This document shows, in pieces, positions 1 to 5,355 of a stretch of 9,566 bases of DNA. The position numbers and the translations under genes were made by a program. Source of the DNA: Rhodoferax sp. UBA4127 (lineage in GTDB: Bacteria > Pseudomonadota > Gammaproteobacteria > Burkholderiales > Burkholderiaceae_C); NCBI GenBank assembly GCA_002381045.1, contig DFWT01000195.1:1-9566 (forward strand), given 5' to 3'. Every line of letters starts with the position of its first letter. Positions within the stretch are counted from its first letter, which is position 1. The notes below the pieces were generated by a model. It was not told the origin of the DNA. It ran no database searches and was given only the letters and a program-made list of their open reading frames with translations.

Positions 1-726
1 CCAGAAGTGGATGATCGACAGGCGGTAGCTGAACACCGGGCGCTCCGCCGCCTTGGGCAGGAAGTAGTACATCAATCCCAGCATCGGCGTCGTGAGCAGG
101 AAGCCCACCGCGTTGTGCCCGTACCACCATTGCACCAACGCGTCCTGCACACCGGCGTACCAGCTGTAGCTCTTGCCGATATCCACCGGTATGCTTATAC
201 TGTTCACGATGTGCAGCATGGCCACTGTGACCCAGGTGGCGATGTAGAACCAGATGGCCACGTAGAGGTGCCGCTCGCGACGCTTCAGGATGGTGCCGAT
301 CATGTTGATGCCGAACACCACCCAGATCAACGCGATGGCGATGTCGATGGGCCACTCCAGCTCGGCGTACTCCTTGCCCTGGGTCATGCCCAGCGGAAGC
401 GTGATCGCTGCGGAAACGATGATGAGCTGCCAGCCCCAGAAATGGATCTTGCTCAGCACATCGCTGAACATGCGCGTCTTCAGCAGGCGCTGCAGGCTGT
501 AGTAAGCACCGGCGAAAATAGCGTTGCCCACGAAGGCGAAGATCACCGCGTTGGTGTGCAGCGGACGGATACGTCCGAAGGTGGTCCACTCGCTGAAGTT
601 GAGGGCCGGCACCACCAGTTGCAGCGCCGCGATCAGGCCCACGAGCATGCCCACCACACCCCACAGGATGGTGATGAAGAGGAAGTTCTTGACGATGCGG
701 TTATCGTACTGGAAACGCTCGATCAT
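1..726 (-). CDS. ccoN: cbb3-type cytochrome c oxidase subunit I (CcoN), N-terminal 242 residues, cut by window edge
   Basis: This is the catalytic heme-copper subunit of the cbb3 terminal oxidase, an inner-membrane enzyme that reduces O2 to water with high affinity. The reading frame is open to base 1, so the C-terminal part is missing. Visible landmarks are the motif RPLHTNAVIF, whose His57 is the expected low-spin heme b ligand, and WWYGHNAVGF, whose His204 is the expected CuB ligand. Several hydrophobic membrane segments are present, the first at about residues 14-40. Stretches such as GNAIFAGAYYSLQRLLKTRM and EYAELEWPIDI match Bacteroidota CcoN as I remember it, rather than proteobacterial forms. 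In Bacteroidota, CcoN is often fused to CcoO, but that part lies outside the window. The ATG at 726 overlaps the ccoS stop codon (ATGA), which implies translational coupling. Family assignment is very sure; the lineage is inferred from remembered sequences. Confidence 0.95.
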   Translation of the reverse strand, partial: MIERFQYDNRIVKNFLFITILWGVVGMLVGLIAALQLVVPALNFSEWTTFGRIRPLHTNAVIFAFVGNAIFAGAYYSLQRLLKTRMFSDVLSKIHFWGWQLIIVSAAITLPLGMTQGKEYAELEWPIDIAIALIWVVFGINMIGTILKRRERHLYVAIWFYIATWVTVAMLHIVNSISIPVDIGKSYSWYAGVQDALVQWWYGHNAVGFLLTTPMLGLMYYFLPKAAERPVFSYRLSIIHFW

Positions 727-1001
727 GATGCAGCGGTTTGTGCAGTGTGATGGGTCGTGGGTGCGGGTGCGGGTGATCCGGGGTCGACCGATGGCGGATG
801 CTCCGATGCATGTTCCTTTCCATTCACCGACCCCTGTTCGCCATCCACCTTCCCCACACGCACCCCATCATCCAACAGGATGCGCACGGCCGGTGAACGG
901 TCATCATCGTACTGCCCCTTGCGCACGGCCCAGATGAAACCCACCAGGAATAGTCCGGCGACCAATATACTCACCGTGAGGAGTATGAAGATGACGCTCA
1001 T
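723..1001 (-). CDS. ccoS: cbb3-type cytochrome oxidase assembly protein CcoS
   Basis: This 92-residue protein has one N-terminal membrane helix (residues 2-26, starting MSVIFILLTVSILVAG). It is followed by the family hallmark WAVRKGQYDDD, which is typical of CcoS. CcoS proteins are needed to insert heme and copper cofactors into CcoN during cbb3 oxidase maturation in the inner membrane. The tail after about residue 55 is longer than in many CcoS proteins and is low-complexity and Pro/Ala/Thr-rich; it is probably disordered. The gene lies directly upstream of ccoN, and their stop and start codons overlap. The ATG at 1001 gives the conserved N-terminus. I see no Shine-Dalgarno sequence before it, which fits Bacteroidota. 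In many genomes the copper-ATPase gene ccoI precedes ccoS; here queD lies upstream instead. Confidence 0.92.
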   Translation of the reverse strand: MSVIFILLTVSILVAGLFLVGFIWAVRKGQYDDDRSPAVRILLDDGVRVGKVDGEQGSVNGKEHASEHPPSVDPGSPAPAPTTHHTAQTAAS

Positions 1002-1059
1002 GGTCCGCGCTTCGCGATGCGAAAGTGCCGGAGCCCCGGAGGGTGGCGGCTGACAGCGA

Positions 1060-1542
1060 TCAGTGGGGGCGGGTGACTTTTGTCAGTCCTTCAGACCCCA
1101 CATGACGGCCGTCGCCCCATTCCGTCCAGCTCGTGGCGGTCTCCTGCAACCGCACATGGTGCAGCGCTACCGCAGGGGGCAGCGCAGGGCCGATGCGCGC
1201 CACGATGTCCAGCAGCAGGTTCTCACAGGTGGGCTGCCACGGCGTGAAGCGCACCCGCGCGAAGAGCGGCCTGCCCACCGGCAGTCCCTCACGCTCCGCC
1301 TCGTGCAGCACCAGGGCATGGTCGTAGTGGTCGACCACCAGGGTCCGTACGATACGCTTGAGGTCGGCGAAGTCGATCACCATGCCGTCGGCGAGACCGC
1401 CAGGCTCCCGGCGGGGTGTTCCCTCTACGGTGACATCGAGCACGTACGAATGGCCGTGCAGGTGGGCGCACAGCCCCCCGTGCCCGGTGAGGGCATGGGC
1501 CAGCTCGAACGTGAAGTGTTTGGTCGCCCGCACCGTGCTCAT
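1060..1542 (-). CDS. queD: 6-pyruvoyl-tetrahydropterin synthase / QueD family protein
   Basis: This 160-residue protein belongs to the PTPS/QueD family. QueD converts dihydroneopterin triphosphate to 6-carboxy-tetrahydropterin in the cytosol, the second step of preQ0/queuosine synthesis; related members make 6-pyruvoyl-tetrahydropterin. The zinc-binding histidines are visible: His16 in FELAHAL, and His29 and His31 in CAHLHGHS. Cys25 sits three residues before the HxH motif, at the position of the catalytic cysteine. The family motif MVIDFADLK begins at residue 54, YDHAL with Asp74 and His75 matches the usual LDHxxL, and PTCENL with Glu107 matches the pterin-binding PTxEN motif. The ATG at 1542 overlaps the tnaA stop (ATGA), so the two genes are probably cotranslated. 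No other queuosine gene is in the window, so QueD versus another PTPS activity cannot be settled. Confidence 0.87.
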   Translation of the reverse strand: MSTVRATKHFTFELAHALTGHGGLCAHLHGHSYVLDVTVEGTPRREPGGLADGMVIDFADLKRIVRTLVVDHYDHALVLHEAEREGLPVGRPLFARVRFTPWQPTCENLLLDIVARIGPALPPAVALHHVRLQETATSWTEWGDGRHVGSEGLTKVTRPH

Positions 1543-2912
1543 GCCACAGGCTCGAAATGCGCCGTGAAATGCCGCAGCAGCTTCGGCTCCTTCACGATCC
1601 GGAAACCCTTCGCAGCGTTCCGCACCCGCATGATCTCCTCGAAGGTCTCGGCCACGTATTCCATGTGGCTCTGCGTGTACACGCGCCGCGGGATCGCCAG
1701 CCGCACCAGTTCCATGCGGTGGTAGGTCTCGCTGCCGTCGGCCAGCCGCTTGCCGAACATCACCGAGCCGATCTCCACGCCGCGGATGCCGCCTTCCAGG
1801 TACAGCGCATTGCACAGCGCCCAGGCCGGGTAATGCGCCACCGGCATGTCGGGCAGCACGGTGCGGGCGTCGATGTACACCGCATGGCCGCCAGTGGGCT
1901 TGACGAAGCCGACGCCAGCGGCGTCCAGCCGCTCGCCCAGGTACTCGGCGGTGCGCAGACGGTAGCGCAGGTAGTCTTCGTCCATGCCCTCGACCAGGCC
2001 CACGGCCAGCGCCTCCAGGTCGCGCCCGGCCAGGCCGCCGTAGGTGGGGAAGCCCTCGGTCAGGATCAGCACATTGCGCACCGCGTCCATCCACTCTTCG
2101 CTGCGCAGCACGATGAAACCACCAATATTCACCATGCCGTCTTTCTTGGCACTCATGGTGGCACCGTCGGCGTAGGAGAACATCTCTTGCACGATGGTTT
2201 TGATGGGGGTGTTTTCGTAGCCCGGTTCGCGCATCTTGATGAACATGGCGTTTTCCGAGAAACGGCACACGTCCATGATGAAGGGTTTGCCGTATTTCTT
2301 GAGTAGCGCGGCATAGGCGCGGATATTGGCCATGGACACGGGTTGACCGCCGCCGGTGTTGTTGGTTACAGTGATCATGCCAAATGGAATCTGCTCGCCA
2401 CGCGATTTCAGCAAGGCCTCAACACGCTCGAGGTCGATGTTGCCCTTGAAGGGGTGGATGGTTGACGGCTGTAGCCCTTCGGCAATCACCAGGTCCAGCG
2501 CCTCAATCCCAAGGTATTCCAGGTTGGCCCGGGTGGTGTCAAAGTGGCAGTTGTTGGGCACCACATCGCCTTTTTTGCAGACGGCGGTAAACAGCACTTT
2601 TTCAGCGGCACGGCCCTGATGCGTGGGCACAAAAAACTTCATGCCGGTGATGTCTTGAATAGCGGCCTCCAAGCGATAAAAGCTTCGCGCACCGGCGTAA
2701 CTTTCGTCGCCCTCCATGATGGCACCCCACTGCTTGGACGACATGGCGCCGGTGCCGGAGTCGGTCAACCAGTCAATCAAAACGTCCTCAGCATGCAGCT
2801 TGAAAACATTCAGTTTGGCGGCCTCCAAAAGCTCAACCCGTTCTTTGAGGGTGGTCATTCGGATGGGTTCAATGCTCTTGATGCGGAAAGGTTCAATCAG
2901 TGTTTTTGGCAT
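1539..2912 (-). CDS. tnaA: Tryptophanase (L-tryptophan indole-lyase), apparently a two-lineage chimera
   Basis: This PLP enzyme splits L-tryptophan into indole, pyruvate and ammonia in the cytosol. The length of 457 residues fits the tryptophanase/tyrosine phenol-lyase family. The PLP Schiff-base lysine is Lys257 in SAKKDG. Three positions that separate the two enzymes all read as tryptophanase: Asp125 in FDTTR (Thr in phenol-lyase), Ile381 in VEIGS (Arg in phenol-lyase) and His448 in RHFTAHF (Phe in phenol-lyase). Other conserved blocks are LTDSGTGAMS, VPTHQGR, GGQPVSMAN and GFPTYGGL. I chose the ATG at 2912 because it gives the usual EPFRIKSIEPI N-terminus; the frame extends to 3005 but the extra 31 residues are not family-like. 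Residues 1-265 use many A/T-ending codons, while residues 266-457 are almost all G/C-ending. This suggests a junction near base 2118. Confidence 0.93.
   Translation of the reverse strand: MPKTLIEPFRIKSIEPIRMTTLKERVELLEAAKLNVFKLHAEDVLIDWLTDSGTGAMSSKQWGAIMEGDESYAGARSFYRLEAAIQDITGMKFFVPTHQGRAAEKVLFTAVCKKGDVVPNNCHFDTTRANLEYLGIEALDLVIAEGLQPSTIHPFKGNIDLERVEALLKSRGEQIPFGMITVTNNTGGGQPVSMANIRAYAALLKKYGKPFIMDVCRFSENAMFIKMREPGYENTPIKTIVQEMFSYADGATMSAKKDGMVNIGGFIVLRSEEWMDAVRNVLILTEGFPTYGGLAGRDLEALAVGLVEGMDEDYLRYRLRTAEYLGERLDAAGVGFVKPTGGHAVYIDARTVLPDMPVAHYPAWALCNALYLEGGIRGVEIGSVMFGKRLADGSETYHRMELVRLAIPRRVYTQSHMEYVAETFEEIMRVRNAAKGFRIVKEPKLLRHFTAHFEPVA
2100..2160. other. Composition breakpoint inside tnaA (probable chimeric junction)
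   Basis: Reading tnaA 5' to 3', codons up to Gly265 (base 2118) include many A/T endings; the last four are AAT ATT GGT GGT. From Phe266 (base 2117) nearly every codon ends in G or C. By hand count, about 13 of 29 early codons end in A/T, against about 2 of 30 after the switch. GC by 60-base blocks is about 70% at 1921-1980, 68% at 1801-1860, 62% at 2041-2100, 52% at 2101-2160, 53% at 2161-2220 and 58% at 2401-2460. The switch lies just past the conserved PLP-lysine region, where genes of different species are similar enough for an assembler, or homologous recombination, to cross over. Confidence 0.7.
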
Positions 2913-3015
2913 GTCCAACTCGATATAAAAATGAAGTGGCGCGAAGTTAGCACCCGCAAGAATGCCGTGGTGTCGGATATTTCCAACATAGCCTAAATTC
3001 TCCACCGCACACGCT

Positions 3016-3033
3016 TTGGCAATGCATTGCCAA
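3016..3033. promoter_or_regulatory. Perfect 18-bp palindrome in the tnaA/dehydrogenase divergent gap, candidate operator
   Basis: TTGGCAATGCATTGCCAA equals its own reverse complement over all 18 bases. It lies between the divergent tnaA start (2912) and dehydrogenase start (3089), about 55 bases upstream of the latter and 103 upstream of the former. A perfect 18-bp palindrome has a chance of about 4^-9 per position, so it is unlikely to be random here. It is probably the binding site of a dimeric repressor or activator serving one or both genes. No regulator gene is in the window and the regulator family cannot be named. I could not assign convincing -35/-10 boxes in this 176-base gap, which holds nothing else I recognise. 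Confidence 0.6.
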
Positions 3034-3088
3034 CAGGCACCCTAAACTAACCGGCAGCGCCACATCCACTACCGCAGACCGAAACGCC

Positions 3089-5179
3089 ATGACCACCCGC
3101 GATCCCCGCTACGACATCCTGTTTGAACCGGTTCAGATTGGCCCGGTAAAAACCAAAAATCGCTTTTACCAAGTGCCACACTGCAACGGCATGGGCCACG
3201 GCAAACCGGCCACGCTGGCGGCGATGCGTGGCGTCAAGGCCGAAGGTGGCTGGGGCGTGGTGTGCACGGAAGAGATCGAGATCAGTCCGTTCTCCGAAAT
3301 TGCGCCGCACTTTGAGGGGCGTCTGTGGGACGAGCGCGATATTCCGGCCATGCGCCTGATGACCGATGCCTGCCATGCCCATGATGCACTGGCTGGTGCT
3401 GAGCTGTTTTTCAACGGCTATGCCACACCCAACCGGTACAGCCGCGAGATCCCGATGGCGCCGTCTCACCTGCCGGTCAAAGCCACGGACCCGATTCAGG
3501 CCCGCAGCATGGACAAACGCGATATTGCCAATGTGCGCCGGTGGCACCGCCAAGCCGCACTGCGCGCGCGTGATGCTGGCTTTGATGTCATTTACGTCTA
3601 TGCAGGTCACGACCTGGGGCTGCCCATGCACTTCATCAGTCGGCGCACCAACCGGCGCAGCGACGAGTACGGTGGTAGCCTGGAAAACAGGGTGCGCTTT
3701 TTGCGCGAGCTGATCGAAGACACCAAAGATGCCGTGGGTGATCGCTGCGCGGTCGCGGTGCGCCTGGCGGTGGACCAGTTGCTCGGGCCGTTGGGCATCA
3801 CCGCGGAGTCCGAGGGCCGCGATGTAATCGCTATGCTGGCCGATCTGCCCGATTTGTGGGACGTGAACATTGCCGATTGGTCCAACGACAGCCAGACCGC
3901 TCGTTTTTCACAAGAGGGCTATCAGGAGCGCTACATCGGCTTCGTCAAGTCGCTGACCAGCAAACCGGTGGTGGGCGTGGGGCGCTATACCTCGCCCGAT
4001 GCCATGGTGTCGGCCATCCGCCGAGGCGTGATGGATTTGATTGGTGCGGCCAGGCCATCGATTGCCGACCCGTTCTTGCCGCGCAAGATTGAAGAAGGCC
4101 GCATCAACGACATCCGTGAATGCATTGGCTGCAACATCTGCGTGACCGGCGACAACCTGTGTGTGCCCATCCGCTGCACCCAAAACCCCACAATGGGCGA
4201 GGAGTGGCGCCGTGGCTGGCACCCCGAGCGAATCGCACCGGCGGCATCGGGCGATTCGGTGCTGGTGGTGGGAGCTGGCCCTGCCGGGTTGGAACTGTCA
4301 CGCGCACTGGGCCAGCGCGGCTACCAAGTTGCGCTTGCCGATGCAAACCGGCGCGCTGGGGGCCGGTTGCTGGTGGATGCCGCCCTGCCCGGCTTGGCCA
4401 CCTGGATGCGGGTGGCCAAGCACCGCCTGCAAGCCATTCGCCAAATGCCCAACGTCGCTGTGTACTTGGACAGTCGGCTCGACGCTGATCAGGTGCTGGC
4501 TTTTGGCTTCGCACGGGTATTTTTGGCCACGGGCGCACGTTGGCGCAAGGACGGCCTGGGTCGCCAGCACCGCGCCCCGCTGGTCAATTCGCAACTGCCT
4601 CAGGTGCTGAGCCCGGATGAGGTCATGGCTGGCGCGGCCTTGGCCTCGCCGGTGGTGATTTATGACGATGACCACTACTACATGGGCGGCGCGTTGGCTG
4701 AAAAATTGGCCCGTGCCGGCCACCAAGTGCACCTGATCACGCCTTCGGTCAAAGTCTCGGAATTCACCGAAATGACCATGGAGCAGCACCGCATTCAGGC
4801 CGAGCTGATGGGCCTGGGAGTGCAGTTGCACATTGCCACCGAACTGCTGGATGCCTCGGCCATGGCCGATGGCGCGTTGTCGTTGTCCATGACCAGCATT
4901 TATGGTGGCCAGCCGCAGATGCTTCATTGCGCCAATCTGGTGATGGTCACCATGCGTGACCCGGACGACGCGCTGCACCAGCAGCTGCTTGCGCGGCAAG
5001 GCGAATGGGCCCATGCAGGCATCCAGAGCGTTCAGTGCCTGGGCGACGCCTACGCGCCTGGCACCGTGGCTGCCGCGGTGTATGCGGGTCACCGCGCGGC
5101 GCGTGAACTCGATCAACCCCTGAGTGACCCGGATGCGGTACCGTTTAGGCGCGAAATAATGGAAGTGCGCCGCGACTGA
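3089..5179 (+). CDS. Trimethylamine/histamine-dehydrogenase-family iron-sulfur flavoprotein, variant amine site
   Basis: This 696-residue protein aligns along its length with trimethylamine dehydrogenase (TMADH). These cytosolic enzymes oxidise amines using covalent FMN and a 4Fe-4S cluster and pass electrons to ETF. An N-terminal old-yellow-enzyme barrel (about 8-340) carries Cys32 in RFYQVPHC, matching the 6-S-cysteinyl-FMN Cys30. Tyr171, His174, Arg225 and Asp267 match the catalytic Tyr169, His172, Arg222 and Asp267. Cluster cysteines are 345, 348, 351 and 363. A Rossmann motif VVGAGPAG (393-400) begins the nucleotide-binding domain. Of the TMADH amine cage, Trp264 is kept, but Tyr60 is Glu62, Trp355 is Asp355 and Trp105 is Phe107. 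Asp at 355 recalls histamine dehydrogenase; Phe at 105 recalls dimethylamine dehydrogenase. The substrate is therefore uncertain; a primary or polar amine is my guess. No etf gene is nearby, and no clear ribosome site precedes the ATG. Confidence 0.88.
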   Translation: MTTRDPRYDILFEPVQIGPVKTKNRFYQVPHCNGMGHGKPATLAAMRGVKAEGGWGVVCTEEIEISPFSEIAPHFEGRLWDERDIPAMRLMTDACHAHDALAGAELFFNGYATPNRYSREIPMAPSHLPVKATDPIQARSMDKRDIANVRRWHRQAALRARDAGFDVIYVYAGHDLGLPMHFISRRTNRRSDEYGGSLENRVRFLRELIEDTKDAVGDRCAVAVRLAVDQLLGPLGITAESEGRDVIAMLADLPDLWDVNIADWSNDSQTARFSQEGYQERYIGFVKSLTSKPVVGVGRYTSPDAMVSAIRRGVMDLIGAARPSIADPFLPRKIEEGRINDIRECIGCNICVTGDNLCVPIRCTQNPTMGEEWRRGWHPERIAPAASGDSVLVVGAGPAGLELSRALGQRGYQVALADANRRAGGRLLVDAALPGLATWMRVAKHRLQAIRQMPNVAVYLDSRLDADQVLAFGFARVFLATGARWRKDGLGRQHRAPLVNSQLPQVLSPDEVMAGAALASPVVIYDDDHYYMGGALAEKLARAGHQVHLITPSVKVSEFTEMTMEQHRIQAELMGLGVQLHIATELLDASAMADGALSLSMTSIYGGQPQMLHCANLVMVTMRDPDDALHQQLLARQGEWAHAGIQSVQCLGDAYAPGTVAAAVYAGHRAARELDQPLSDPDAVPFRREIMEVRRD

Positions 5180-5210
5180 CTCGCCGAATCACCACAACAA
5201 TGTGCAAATT

Positions 5211-5233
5211 GCTATTTTTAATATAGCTTTTAT
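5211..5233 (+). terminator. Weak terminator-like hairpin after the dehydrogenase
   Basis: GCTAT (5211-5215) and ATAGC (5223-5227) can pair around a 7-base loop, followed by TTTTAT, about 30 bases after the dehydrogenase stop. The stem has only five pairs and is A/T-rich, so as an intrinsic terminator it is weak. Short GCTAT...ATAGC elements are, as I recall, common between genes in Comamonadaceae, so it may be one copy of a dispersed repeat. A second short hairpin, CCCTT/AAGGG at 5234-5250, follows directly but has no T-run on this strand. Confidence 0.45.
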
Positions 5234-5344
5234 CCCTTAGTTAAAAAGGGCGAGATGTCATTTTTATCACTAATGATGCTTCGGGTTTCCCCGCTGCGGT
5301 TTGCGCCACAATGCCGCCAAAATCGCACCACTTCCCAACGCCAC

Positions 5345-5348
5345 AGGA
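5345..5348 (+). promoter_or_regulatory. Ribosome binding site deciding the ushA start
   Basis: AGGA lies 7 bases before the ATG at 5356. It supports that start over the in-frame upstream ATG at 5311, which would place 15 polar residues before the signal peptide. Confidence 0.65.
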
Positions 5349-5355
5349 CACCTCG

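Noticed and set aside
7..750. Long open frame on the plus strand over the ccoN region
   Set aside because: It is antisense to a clear CcoN. Its translation is His/Gln/Asp-rich with no family likeness, as expected for a shadow in GC-rich DNA.
1011..1023. TTCGC-GAT-GCGAA inverted repeat upstream of ccoS
   Set aside because: The stem is only 5 bp with a 3-base loop in GC-rich DNA and has no T-run. It is likely chance.
1543..2268. Upstream extension of the queD frame on the minus strand to 2268
   Set aside because: This stretch overlaps tnaA in another frame and translates to Arg/Gly/Ala-rich nonsense. QueD likeness begins only at the ATG at 1542.
1539..2912. Tyrosine phenol-lyase instead of tryptophanase
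   Set aside because: The length and lysine position fit both enzymes, but Asp125, Ile381 and His448 are the tryptophanase residues at the positions that separate them.
3016..3033. Sigma-54 promoter (TGGCA...TTGC) within the palindrome
   Set aside because: The GG-to-GC distance is 11 bases, and the consensus needs 12. That spacing is strict, and the likeness follows from the palindrome itself.
4298..5116. 272-residue frame antisense to the dehydrogenase
   Set aside because: It has no recognisable motif and lies opposite well-conserved dehydrogenase sequence.
5255..5270. Pho box upstream of ushA (ATGTCAT ... TTATCAC)
   Set aside because: The two half-sites are 9 bases apart instead of 11, and the second matches at only 5 of 7 positions.
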